Part shown: in pieces, positions 25,138 to 33,706 of the stretch
How the letters are laid out: each line of letters begins with the position of its first letter
Numbering within the stretch: position 1 is the first letter of the stretch
Origin: Clostridium psychrophilum
GTDB taxonomy: Bacteria > Bacillota > Clostridia > Clostridiales > Clostridiaceae
Length of the DNA: 33,737 nucleotides
Assembly (NCBI RefSeq): GCF_018861705.1
Contig: NZ_JAHLEC010000035.1
Coordinates: 1-33,737 of the forward strand
Direction: 5' to 3'
Made by a program: the position numbers and the translations under genes
Notes under the pieces: model-generated
What the model was told of the DNA's origin: nothing
What the model saw: the letters and a program-made list of their open reading frames with translations, nothing else
Databases searched by the model: none

Positions 25138-25474
25138 CTTTGCCTCCTTAGATAATTTTTTATTTTATAAATCATAATTTATTGTAATATTTTTAATTAG
25201 TCATAATTCTATCATAAATGTTGCTTAAAGTCATGTAATATATTAGGCACATAAAAACAATTACTTAGTTTATAGCTTAAAACATCTTTTTCATATATTA
25301 AATTCAATTGGATAATTTTTAAAAATTAAAAACTGATTATTTCCCGTGAATATTGCATATACTCAATTTAATGTGTTATTTAAAAGGTGATTATAACGGT
25401 ATATTCAAATATATATAGTTATTGGATAAAAAAGCATATGTACTAATATATATATATGAGAGGAGTAAAAATAC
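25138..25474. other. Intergenic region with no gene seen
   Basis: About 340 bp, very AT-rich. It must carry the divergent promoters for the 90-aa gene and the permease. No operator or structured element stands out. Confidence 0.3.
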
Positions 25475-26845
25475 ATGGTAAGTTTAGGCGAAATTCATTA
25501 TGCGTATATGATAATTATTCTAATAATTATTGCAATAATTGCGTTCAAAAAAGATGTAATTCTTCCATGTATTTTAGGCATTGGAATAATAGGTTACATC
25601 TATACAAGTGATGTTTTAAAATCTGTACAAATTATATATAATGCCATAGTTGTATCTGGTAAAGAATTTATTGAAATAGTTGTAGTAATCGCATTAGTGA
25701 ATGCAATGTCTAGCGCATTAAATAACATAGGTGCTGATGTATTAATTATAAAGCCTATAAAAAAGCTGATGATAAACAAAACTGTATCTTTTTTTGTTCT
25801 AGGTATAACGGTTGCTATAACTTCATGGTTTGTTTGGCCAACGCCTGCTGTGGTTTTTATAGGTGCTTTAATGGTGCCAGCAGCAATACAATCTGGATTA
25901 CCTCCTGTATGGGCTGCAGTAGATTTATGCTTATTTGGTAACGGGATTGCCTTATCAAGTGATTTTGTTCTTCAAGCGGCACCATCCATAACTGCCAAAA
26001 CTGCCAACTTGCCTAATGCATTAGGAATTATTAAAGAATGTATTCCATTTTGGGGCGTAATGAGTATTGTTACTATAACTACCGCTTTTATTCTTATGAA
26101 TAGAGATAAAAAAATAGAAATCAATGTTGATAAAAAAATAGATACAAAACAAAAAACTGCTCAAGAACAGTTAATAGGTACAAAAATAATGGCCATAGCT
26201 ACTCCTTTAGTATTTGTAATTGATATTGTATTTATTAAGAAATTGAGATTTATAGGCTCAGAATCTACAGCTTTAATAGGTGGAACAGCAGCGATAATAA
26301 TGATAATTTCTTCTATAATACATACTAATATAAAAAAAGCATTGGGAGATGTAACTATATATATTAAAAATGGTTTTACTTTTGGTATAAGTATATTTGC
26401 ACCAATTATAATTATAGGTGCTTTCTTTTTCTTAGGAAGTGATGTTACAGCAACTGCTATATTAGGTAACGGGGCTAGAGGCATTCTAAGCGATATAGGA
26501 GTATATGCATCTAATAATATACCGTTAAATAAATTCTCTGTTATAGGTATACAAACAGCAGTTAGCACCCTTATTGGACTTAGTGGCTCAGGTTTTGCAG
26601 GCCTTCCACTAGTTGGAACACTCGCGAATACCTTTTCAACTGCTATCAACATAGACAAAGTTAAAATTGCAGCATTTGGTCAAATAATTACCATATGGAT
26701 TGGTGGTGGAACTATAATCCCTTGGAGTGTAGTTGCCGCAGCAGGAGTTTGTAAGGTTGAACCGTTTGAAGTAGCTAGGAAAAATATTATTCCAGTTACT
26801 TGTGGAATAATAGCCACAGTAATAATTGCGATAATAATATTTTAA
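25475..26845 (+). CDS. Polytopic membrane permease, substrate unknown
   Basis: A 456-aa integral membrane protein with about 11-12 hydrophobic helices and a central charged loop (about residues 208-235, rich in Lys and Asp). The fold and Gly/Ser/Pro motifs (SWFVWPTPAVVFIG, LIGLSGSGFAGLPLVG, WIGGGTIIPWSVVAAAG) resemble ion-transporter superfamily carriers for anions or organic acids, as in the DcuC/CitM/GntP types. There is no partner gene. AGGAG lies about 10 nt before the ATG. Substrate cannot be inferred. Confidence 0.7.
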   Translation: MVSLGEIHYAYMIIILIIIAIIAFKKDVILPCILGIGIIGYIYTSDVLKSVQIIYNAIVVSGKEFIEIVVVIALVNAMSSALNNIGADVLIIKPIKKLMINKTVSFFVLGITVAITSWFVWPTPAVVFIGALMVPAAIQSGLPPVWAAVDLCLFGNGIALSSDFVLQAAPSITAKTANLPNALGIIKECIPFWGVMSIVTITTAFILMNRDKKIEINVDKKIDTKQKTAQEQLIGTKIMAIATPLVFVIDIVFIKKLRFIGSESTALIGGTAAIIMIISSIIHTNIKKALGDVTIYIKNGFTFGISIFAPIIIIGAFFFLGSDVTATAILGNGARGILSDIGVYASNNIPLNKFSVIGIQTAVSTLIGLSGSGFAGLPLVGTLANTFSTAINIDKVKIAAFGQIITIWIGGGTIIPWSVVAAAGVCKVEPFEVARKNIIPVTCGIIATVIIAIIIF

Positions 26846-26927
26846 TTTTCTAATTAATAGTGACCAATGCTTTAATTAATGATAGCATAAGAGAGATACT
26901 AATACATTTGAAGGAGCGCTTGATTAG

Positions 26928-27266
26928 ATGAATATTCAATTTTTTGGAACGAAAAAATGTTTTGATACAAAAAAAACTGAACGATATTTTAAGGAAAGAA
27001 ACATAAAATATCAGTTCATAGATTTAACTATTAAAGGTCTTAGTAAGGGTGAACTACATAGTGTAAAAATTTCTGTAGGATTAAATAACTTAATTAATAC
27101 AAAAGCAAAAGATTATAAAAAGTTAAACTTAGATCAGATTAGGGGAGAAGAGACCAAAGAAGAGATTTTATTAAATAATCCTCAACTTTTCAAAACTCCT
27201 ATAGTACGTAATGGAAAACAAGCTACTGTTGGATACGTACCAGAAATATGGACAACTTGGGAATAG
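26928..27266 (+). CDS. ArsC/Spx-family protein
   Basis: A 112-aa thioredoxin-fold protein of the ArsC family (PF03960). GTKKCFDTKKTERYF gives the conserved Cys11; there is no CxxC partner, so it differs from Spx. The C-terminus has KTPIVRNGKQATVGYVPEIW, with the TPIVRxGK segment typical of the family. It may be a glutaredoxin-like reductase (YffB type) rather than a true arsenate reductase; no ars genes are nearby. AAGGAGCG precedes the ATG, 82 nt after the permease. Confidence 0.8.
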   Translation: MNIQFFGTKKCFDTKKTERYFKERNIKYQFIDLTIKGLSKGELHSVKISVGLNNLINTKAKDYKKLNLDQIRGEETKEEILLNNPQLFKTPIVRNGKQATVGYVPEIWTTWE

Positions 27267-27325
27267 TAAATAAAATTTAAACTAGTTAATTTTTTAAAAT
27301 ATAATAAGAGTTAAATGTATTACTT

Positions 27326-27874
27326 TTAATTTAAATACTTTGATAACCTAGGGATTAATTTTCTTGCAAGGATTATTGCTATTGATGCTTTTACAACATC
27401 ACCTGGTACAAATGGTAAACACGCAAATTTAAGTGTTCCATAAAGATTTATACTTTTCCCTAAATAATTTGTAAAAATAAAATAAAAGTATGGAACTCCA
27501 ATAACATAAATTGTTAAGCTTCCTAAAATAACAGCATATATTATTTTAGACAAAGACTTATTTTTTTCTGTGAGTTTTCCAATAACGTAAGCTGCAGCAA
27601 GATAGCCAATTAAAAAACCAAAAGTAGGGCTTATTACTGATCCCATTCCTCCACTTCCACCAGCAAAAACAGGTAATCCTATTAAACCTAAAATAATATA
27701 CGTAATTTGTGATAAAACGCCAAGTTTAGCACCTAAGATAAGACCAGATAAAATAACAAATAGTGATTGCAGTGTTATAGGAACTGGTCCAAGTGGTATA
27801 GAGATAATCCCACCTACTGCTGTTAGTGCGGTAAATAATGCTGTAATTATTAAATCTCGTGTAGATAATTTCAA
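27326..27874 (-). CDS. bioY: BioY biotin transporter (ECF S component)
   Basis: A 182-aa membrane protein with six predicted helices, the substrate-binding S component of a biotin ECF transporter. Family features are IISIPLGPVPITLQSLFVILSG, the GGSGGMGSVISPTFGFLIGY loop and LPFVPGDVVKA near the C-terminus. The general ECF ATPases are not nearby. The start is TTG 27874, 8 nt after AGGGGG. A BirA-type operator and a leader hairpin lie upstream, so biotin repression is expected. Confidence 0.9.
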   Translation of the reverse strand: MKLSTRDLIITALFTALTAVGGIISIPLGPVPITLQSLFVILSGLILGAKLGVLSQITYIILGLIGLPVFAGGSGGMGSVISPTFGFLIGYLAAAYVIGKLTEKNKSLSKIIYAVILGSLTIYVIGVPYFYFIFTNYLGKSINLYGTLKFACLPFVPGDVVKASIAIILARKLIPRLSKYLN

Positions 27875-27897
27875 AATAAATTCCCCCTAAAAGTTAT

Positions 27898-27934
27898 AAA
27901 GCACATAATATTGTCAATATATATTATGTGCTTT
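27898..27934 (-). promoter_or_regulatory. Leader hairpin between operator and bioY
   Basis: Perfect 14-bp inverted repeat AAAGCACATAATAT / ATATTATGTGCTTT with a 9-nt loop, ending 12 nt before the AGGGGG ribosome site. It may stabilise the mRNA, or it may be part of the control region; it lacks a T-run. Confidence 0.5.
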
Positions 27935-27942
27935 AGCAAGTA

Positions 27943-27980
27943 TTGTAAACTAACATGATTGTAAAGTTTACAATCATGTT
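27943..27980. promoter_or_regulatory. BirA-type biotin operator
   Basis: TTGTAAACT (27943-27951) and AGTTTACAA (27965-27973) form a 9-bp inverted repeat with 13-nt spacing, matching Firmicute BirA operators (TTGTWAAC-N14-GTTWACAA style). A second perfect palindrome, 14 bp per arm with one central base (27952-27980), overlaps its right half. Confidence 0.7.
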
Positions 27981-28074
27981 ATCATGTATCATTTTGAAAG
28001 TCAAAGAAATATAATAAGCTGTGTAACCTTAAGGATGAACTTATATTTAATATTTTAACGTTGGAGGTAATTAT

Positions 28075-28734
28075 TTGGATAAAAATCAAATTATAAATAA
28101 AACCAAATCATATGTAAAAAACAAACTATATGGAGAAGGAACAGGACATGATTGGTGGCATATATTAAGGGTTTATAATATTTCTATTTATATAGGGAAA
28201 AGAGAAAATGCTGATATGTTTGTAGTTGAATTGACTGCATTATTGCATGATATTGCAGATTGGAAATTTAACGAAGGCAGTAGTGAGGCCGGGCTTAAAC
28301 TCTCAAGAGATTGGTTAACTAGCTTAGGTGTAGATAATACCATTACTAATAAGGTTACAAACATAATAGGAACTATGTCATTCAAGGGTGGAACAACGAA
28401 TTCTAAGCAAGAAACCATAGAAGGGAAAGTTGTTCAGGATTCCGATAGATTAGATGCGATAGGAGCTATAGGAATAGCACGAGCTTTTGCTTATGGTGGC
28501 TATAAGGAAATGGAACTATATAATCCTAACATTAAACCACAAAAACACACTGATTTTGAACAGTATAAAAAAAGTCTAGGTACAACTATTAACCATTTTT
28601 ATGAAAAACTTCTATTGCTAAAAGATTTAATGAATACTGAATCAGGTAGATCTATAGCAAAAGAAAGACATGAGTTTATGGAGGAGTATTTAAAACATTT
28701 CTTTTGTGAATGGGATTGTACAGATATAAAATAA
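28075..28734 (+). CDS. HD-domain phosphohydrolase (YpgQ/YedJ-like)
   Basis: A 219-aa metal-dependent hydrolase of the HD superfamily. Metal ligands are His29 (GHDWWHILRVYN), His58-Asp59 (LLHDIADWKF) and an Asp in VVQDSDRLDAIGAIG (Asp122/Asp124). The GIARAFAYGG segment is typical of the YedJ/YpgQ group, some of which hydrolyse nucleotides. The start is TTG 28075, placed 6 nt after GGAGGT. Probably monocistronic. Confidence 0.85.
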   Translation: MDKNQIINKTKSYVKNKLYGEGTGHDWWHILRVYNISIYIGKRENADMFVVELTALLHDIADWKFNEGSSEAGLKLSRDWLTSLGVDNTITNKVTNIIGTMSFKGGTTNSKQETIEGKVVQDSDRLDAIGAIGIARAFAYGGYKEMELYNPNIKPQKHTDFEQYKKSLGTTINHFYEKLLLLKDLMNTESGRSIAKERHEFMEEYLKHFFCEWDCTDIK

Positions 28735-28848
28735 AAATAAGAAATACATATTTCCTTGGAAATATAAGTAAATAGTTAGAAATGTTATTGTACTGCATTG
28801 TAAAATCAAATAGCATTTTGATAAATACAAACTTATAATTAAATAAAT

Positions 28849-28885
28849 AAAGCAGGCAAACTAACTAAAGATAGTGGCCTGCTTT
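28849..28885. terminator. Terminator between HD and Xre genes
   Basis: Stem AAAGCAGGC / GCCTGCTTT with a 19-nt loop and T-rich flank on the minus strand. Serves the converging genes. Confidence 0.7.
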
Positions 28886-28893
28886 AATCTATT

Positions 28894-29106
28894 TCAATTT
28901 GTTCTAAGTTCGTCTATGTTAACACATAAAATAGTTGCAATTGTCTCAATTATATTAAATGATGGATTTCTTTTACTTCCTCGTTCTAATTCTTCTAAAT
29001 AAGTCTGAGATACATGTACATCTAAATTTTGAGATAAAGTTGATATATCTTTGCTTGTTAGAGACTTGTTAAGTCTTAATTCCCTAATCTTACCACCGTT
29101 AAGCAT
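28894..29106 (-). CDS. Xre-family HTH regulator, 70 aa
   Basis: A 70-aa single-domain Cro/C1-type DNA-binding protein. GGKIRELRLNKSLTSKDIS and the recognition part SQTYLEELERGSKRNPSF are clear, followed by TIATILCVNIDEL. GGGAGG precedes the ATG. No partner toxin is visible. The target genes are unknown; the divergent two-component system is one possibility. Confidence 0.8.
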   Translation of the reverse strand: MLNGGKIRELRLNKSLTSKDISTLSQNLDVHVSQTYLEELERGSKRNPSFNIIETIATILCVNIDELRTN

Positions 29107-29286
29107 ATAAAAACCTCCCTATAATTTTTCAAACATTATAATGCCTTAAATTATCATCAAACTCATTTTAAAGTGTACAAATTAATTATACGATAATATA
29201 GACAAAATCTTTATTAATTATATGCATTGTTTGTTAAAAATAGAAGTTAATTACGATAACTAATTAACAATTTTCAGTTACACATT

Positions 29287-29343
29287 GTTAACATGTCTGC
29301 CTTTTTATTGACATGTTGACACTCTATTATATAAATATAGAAT
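29287..29343 (+). promoter_or_regulatory. Promoter and inverted repeat upstream of the two-component genes
   Basis: TTGACA (29316-29321), 16 nt, TAGAAT (29338-29343). An 11-bp inverted repeat with one mismatch, GTTAACATGTC (29287-29297) and GACATGTTGAC (29310-29320), overlaps the -35 box. A site for autoregulation by the response regulator or for the adjacent Xre protein is plausible. The remaining part of 29107-29495 shows nothing else. Confidence 0.5.
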
Positions 29344-29495
29344 AGTAGTTAGATTATTAGAATGCATGAACTATAATATAATAATTATTATGATTATTAG
29401 TGGGATTAATATATAATAGATAAGAATGTTAAAATCTTAAATTAGCATCCATATTATACCTAGTATATTGAGCTCTTAATAAAGGAGAAAATTTT

Positions 29496-30182
29496 ATGAT
29501 GGAAACAATTTTAATAGTTGATGATGAAGAGAGGATTAGAAACCTCGTGTCTATATATTTAAGGAAAGAAAAATATGATATTTTACAAGCAGAAAATGGT
29601 AGTGAGGCTATTAACATATTCAATAAATCTAAAGTTGATTTGGTTATATTAGATGTAATGATGCCAATTATGGATGGATGGGATGTATGCAAGGAAATAA
29701 GAAAGACCTCAGATATTCCTGTAATTATGCTTACAGCTAAATCTGAAGAAGATGACGAATTATTGGGATTCGAATTAGGAACTGACCATTATATTACTAA
29801 ACCTTTTGTTCCAAAGCTACTAGTTGCTAAAGTAAAAGCTATTCTTAGGCGTGCTTATAGTAGTGATGATGTTCTAAAAGAAGGGAATAGCTTTGATGGT
29901 CTTGTAGTTGATAATTTAAGCCATGAGGTTACTATATATGATAATGAAATTAATCTATCTCCAAAAGAATTTGAACTTCTAAATTATTTTATACTCAATA
30001 AGAGAATTGTATTAAGCAGGGAAAAAATATTAGATGCTTTATGGGGTATTGATTATTTTGGAGATTTAAGAACAGTGGATACAGTTATAAAAAGATTAAG
30101 AGAGAAACTAGGGGAAAAATCTTATCTCATAGCAACGATAAGAGGTACTGGATATAAATTCGAGGCGAAAAATGAAAAGTAA
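29496..30182 (+). CDS. OmpR/PhoB-family response regulator
   Basis: A 228-aa response regulator. The receiver domain (1-120) has acidic DDEE near 9-12, the phosphorylation site Asp53 (LVILDVMMP), Thr80 (MLTAK) and Lys102 (ITKPF). The winged-helix domain (130-225) has SPKEFELLNYF, REKILDALWG, TVDTVIKRLREKL and TIRGTGYKF. GGAGA precedes ATG 29496; an ATG immediately after is equally possible. It overlaps the kinase gene by 11 nt, so the two are translated together. Confidence 0.9.
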   Translation: MMETILIVDDEERIRNLVSIYLRKEKYDILQAENGSEAINIFNKSKVDLVILDVMMPIMDGWDVCKEIRKTSDIPVIMLTAKSEEDDELLGFELGTDHYITKPFVPKLLVAKVKAILRRAYSSDDVLKEGNSFDGLVVDNLSHEVTIYDNEINLSPKEFELLNYFILNKRIVLSREKILDALWGIDYFGDLRTVDTVIKRLREKLGEKSYLIATIRGTGYKFEAKNEK

Positions 30183-31659
30183 AAAAAGTATTACAAGAAA
30201 GTTATTTATAATAACCTCAATAGTTTTTGCAGCTTTCATAACTACTAATTTAATAGTTCAGTCTGTATTTTTCGAGCAATTTTATATAAGATGGAAAAAA
30301 AACAATTTAGAAGATAACCTCGTTAAATTCAAAAATGAATATACTTTGCTTAAAAACAACGATGACGAGAGTAATTTAATTAGTTCTTTCGAAGACCAAA
30401 ATAACTATAAAATAATTATACGAGATAACTTAGGCAATTTAAAATATCTTACAAAAACTGCGGATGAAAGAAAAGATTCTATAAAAGCTAGGCTTATGGA
30501 TCAGATAATGTCTACTGAGATTGCAAATATTGGTGGTATCACGAAATTAAAAGAAGGAAAAAAGTCACTGATTTTTATTACTGCTAAAAACCCTGATATG
30601 GAAGTTAGCATAGCAGGTATCTCTTATGATGAAAAAAAAGATGAAATTGTGTATGTTTTTTCTTCATTGCAACCTGTGAATGAAGCAGTTCAAGTTATAA
30701 AAGAATTTTATTTGTATTTCTATATAGGTGCGTTATTTGTAATTTTATTGCTTTCTTTGATTTATTCAAATATGATTGCAAAACCACTTATAAAAATAAC
30801 TAAAACTGCAACTAAAATGGCGAAACTTAACTTTACCGAAAAATGTGAAATTAAAAGCGAAGATGAAATAGGTGCCTTAGCTGAATCATTGAATCTTCTA
30901 TCGGAGAATTTAAATGAAGCATTAACGTCACTTAAAAATGCTAATACACAATTAGAAAAAGATATTGAAAAAGAAAAAAAATTAACAGAAATGAGAAAAG
31001 ACTTTGTAGCTTCAGTATCTCATGAACTTAAAACACCAATAACTCTTATAGAAGGGTATACTTTAGCTTTAAATGATGATGTTTTAGAGGGTAATGAAAA
31101 ACAATATTTTATAGATGTAATAATGGACGAATCAAGAAAAATGAACAGTCTAGTTTCAGATATGCTAAATTTATCCCAACTAGAATCAGGAAATTTTAAA
31201 TTGGTAAAGGAAGAATTCTTTCTTAACGAATTAGTAAAACCAATGGCTAGAAAATTTTCATCATTACTTAATGAAAAAAATATCAAACTACAATTAGAAC
31301 TAATTAAAAACATTGAGGTAAAAGCAGATTGGAACAGAATAGAGCAGGTATTAACAAATTATATGACTAATGCAATAAGACACACTAATAATGGCAGATC
31401 CATATCAATAAGAATGATAAATAGAAAAGACACAATATGCGTCGAGGTAGAAAACAGTGGAAGTAAAATCAATACTGATGAAACAAATAAAATATGGGAT
31501 AGTTTCTATAAAATTGATAAATCAAGGACTAGGAAACTTGGAGGTACAGGTCTAGGACTATCAATAGTAAAAAATATAATATTACTTCATGGTGGAAAAT
31601 GCGGAGTGGAAAACACCGAAATTGGAGTTAAATTCTATTTTATTCTAATGAAAAATTGA
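30172..31659 (+). CDS. Sensor histidine kinase
   Basis: A 495-aa membrane kinase. Helices at about 10-33 and 178-200 flank an extracytoplasmic sensor region of roughly 145 residues (34-177). A HAMP domain follows (SNMIAKPLIKITKTATKMA to about 255), then the dimerisation domain with phospho-acceptor His284 (SVSHELKTP), and the ATPase domain (NYMTNAIRHT as N box, GGTGLGLSIVKNI as G2). The signal is unknown; no transporter or BceAB-like gene is adjacent. The strong terminator at 31681-31728 ends the operon. Confidence 0.9.
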   Translation: MKSKKSITRKLFIITSIVFAAFITTNLIVQSVFFEQFYIRWKKNNLEDNLVKFKNEYTLLKNNDDESNLISSFEDQNNYKIIIRDNLGNLKYLTKTADERKDSIKARLMDQIMSTEIANIGGITKLKEGKKSLIFITAKNPDMEVSIAGISYDEKKDEIVYVFSSLQPVNEAVQVIKEFYLYFYIGALFVILLLSLIYSNMIAKPLIKITKTATKMAKLNFTEKCEIKSEDEIGALAESLNLLSENLNEALTSLKNANTQLEKDIEKEKKLTEMRKDFVASVSHELKTPITLIEGYTLALNDDVLEGNEKQYFIDVIMDESRKMNSLVSDMLNLSQLESGNFKLVKEEFFLNELVKPMARKFSSLLNEKNIKLQLELIKNIEVKADWNRIEQVLTNYMTNAIRHTNNGRSISIRMINRKDTICVEVENSGSKINTDETNKIWDSFYKIDKSRTRKLGGTGLGLSIVKNIILLHGGKCGVENTEIGVKFYFILMKN

Positions 31660-31680
31660 TTATATAATTGTAATATTTTT

Positions 31681-31728
31681 AAGGGGCATGTAAAGTGATA
31701 AAGTAATCATTTTACATGCCCCTTTATA
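31681..31728 (+). terminator. Strong terminator of the two-component operon
   Basis: AAGGGGCATGTAAA (31681-31694) pairs with TTTACATGCCCCTT (31711-31724), extended inward by GTGAT/ATCAT to about 19 bp. Confidence 0.9.
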
Positions 31729-31837
31729 TTCTTTAACGATTTCTGCATTCCATTCAATCATATTTCTATAATATCCTTCCAAACTTTAGAATCACTATTT
31801 TATCAAAATTTCTTATGATTAGAATTTAGACTTGTAG

Positions 31838-32092
31838 AATTTTCATGAATTAAAAGATGCTGATGATATTAGTACCTTAGGTTACATAAAGGGTATGTTC
31901 AAGGATTTCGTTAAAAATATGAATTTACACTTTGAATATTGTAAATATGATTAATAAGAAAAAATGGATTTGGAAGTAACGTGTCCAGTAGTAGATACAA
32001 AATGGTCACATACGGATATTGATGTGGAGAGAGAGTACTATGGGGATATAAGGCATACCGAATTCAATATAGATGTATATGTTGAAGTATAG
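31838..32092 (+). pseudogene. Interrupted gene fragment
   Basis: One frame reads NFHELKDADDISTLGYIKGM through EYCKYD, then two consecutive stops (31952-31957), then continues in the same frame as EKMDLEVTCPVVDTKW to DVYVEV (stop 32090-32092). The composition is protein-like on both sides of the stops, and the first part has no start or ribosome site. I read it as the 3' part of a dead gene. The second half alone could be a 42-aa ORF from ATG 31964 but lacks a ribosome site. Family not recognised. Confidence 0.45.
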
Positions 32093-32429
32093 ATGCTAAT
32101 ATTTAGTAGCTGAAATATATTTTAACACATATTTTATCGTATATATGTACAATATCATCTATGCTGAATTAATGGTTTACCACTTATTTTAAAATGGTAA
32201 GTCAAATTACTCCGGCGTTCACGTTGATATATATAATAACTCATCTGATTTTTTAAACTAAACATTTATAAATGCAAAATAGGATAGCGCACTTATTTTT
32301 TTAGGTATAAATTATAGGACATGCCATACCTCCTTTATCGTTTAGATTAAGAATGCAATCAATATATAATAAAAATTCAACAAAATCAAATTAACAACAG
32401 TTAAAAACCTCTGAAATAATATTCTCACC

Positions 32430-32467
32430 GAATCCAATATTATTAAGGGATTATTGGATTCTGTTTT
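32430..32467 (+). terminator. Intrinsic terminator in the degenerate region
   Basis: Stem GAATCCAATA / TATTGGATTC with a 12-nt loop and a TGTTTTTT tail. It has no intact gene upstream. Confidence 0.75.
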
Positions 32468-32701
32468 TTATATAAAAAAAATTTATATAAAAAATCTATC
32501 TTGAATTCTAAACTTTATTATTTCATATTAAACATTATTTATTTTGCAATCCAACTTTTCCATTTTTTATAAAGACTCTAAAGATGAAAATGCATTAATA
32601 ATCTCTATTTTTTAATTAAATATTGCATACTTTATATGAAAATACCGAAATTGAAAATAGATATTATAGAATGTATAATATTATAAGGAGTGATCAGTAT
32701 T

Positions 32702-33510
32702 ATGAAAAACGCAATTGAGAAAATAGTAAATTACTTAGAGAATAACTATCATGAATCAATTAGCAGTTATGTCATAGAAGATATAACAGGGGAGAAATAT
32801 AGTAAAATATCGAAAGAGTTTAAAATTATATGTAATATAACCTTGAAGCAATATGTTAAGCAACGTTGCTTAACAAAAATAATTGAACAAAAATAATTGA
32901 ACAAATAATTGTTAGTAAGAATACTATCATTAACAATAATATACTGCCTTATTCAACTCAGAATAGCTTTAATGAATCCTTTACTGATGAATATGAAATT
33001 TCACCTTTAAAACTTATTAAAAATAAAGATAAGTCCATATTATGCAAGACGTTAGATGTAGAGAAATTAGTTAAGGAAAATGGAAGAAATAAGGATATTT
33101 TGAAAGAGTTCATAGTTAATAATGATGGCAGCAGAAAGAATGCATTGAATTATATATTAAGCCTAAATCCTTATTCAATAACATTACTTGATGAATTATT
33201 TTCACACCAACTAGGATTAGGATATAAGTTGATAAATAGGAGGTACAATGATGAGAATGGTTATCGATATATTAAGAATGATGTAGGTGTAAATAGATAT
33301 TTGGATGAAGTGAATATAGTGAGAGATTATTATAATTTTGAGTCATATATCGAATTTCCGCAAGAGAATGTTGGGGTTCTTGGTAGGCGTAAATTTTATA
33401 CAATAAAGCCTCAATTTATTATATGGTTAGATATTAATAATAATCTTAAAAATATTTTAGAAATTAAAAGACTAGAAACTATTTTTGTACATTTAAGAAA
33501 TAGTATGTGA
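32702..33510 (+). pseudogene. AraC-type regulator split by a 14-bp tandem duplication
   Basis: The 5' part (from ATG 32702, 11 nt after AAGGAG) encodes an AraC-type helix-turn-helix: AIEKIVNYLENNYHESI, then EFKIICNITLKQYVKQRCL. It ends at TAA 32894-32896 directly after a 14-nt direct repeat (AAATAATTGAACAA twice, about 32875-32904). Removing one unit joins the HTH frame to the downstream frame without any stop up to TGA 33508, giving about 264 aa in place of two pieces. The restored protein would have an N-terminal HTH and a C-terminal effector-like domain, as in some clostridial AraC regulators. As it stands the regulator is broken or phase-variable. Confidence 0.75.
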
Positions 33511-33644
33511 TGGATGAGGTAGACGTAGTAGTACTTAAAAAGATTTTTTTACAGGATGTTGGGTTGTGCGTGTATAATAACTTAGAGGAACTATGTGCTG
33601 AAGTTAGAAAAGAATTTATAGCTAATTGTAGACTTGTAGTTTAA
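33510..33644 (+). CDS. Short ORF after the split regulator
   Basis: A 44-aa frame, MDEVDVVVLKKIFLQDVG to NCRLVV, whose ATG overlaps the TGA of the previous frame (TGATG). It could be a coupled small gene, or the true C-terminus of the AraC-type protein shifted out by a second frameshift. There is no ribosome site of its own. Confidence 0.35.
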   Translation: MDEVDVVVLKKIFLQDVGLCVYNNLEELCAEVRKEFIANCRLVV

Positions 33645-33706
33645 TATATCCTGATAATATAAGTGATTTGCAAATTTAAGTAACCTTTAAAATATAAAAA
33701 GGATAA

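Larger units (their letters stand above)
31729..32690. other. Degenerate region with gene fragments
   Basis: About 960 bp without an intact gene. It contains the fragment pair at 31838-32092, a 9-codon frame with a perfect ribosome site on the minus strand (32293-32322, MSYNLYLKK), and a terminator at 32430-32467. The pattern of isolated signals without genes suggests decay after loss of former genes. Confidence 0.5.

Noticed and set aside
26928-27266. Arsenate resistance determinant
   Set aside because: Only one cysteine motif and no arsR/arsB neighbours; an ArsC-fold reductase of unknown substrate is safer.
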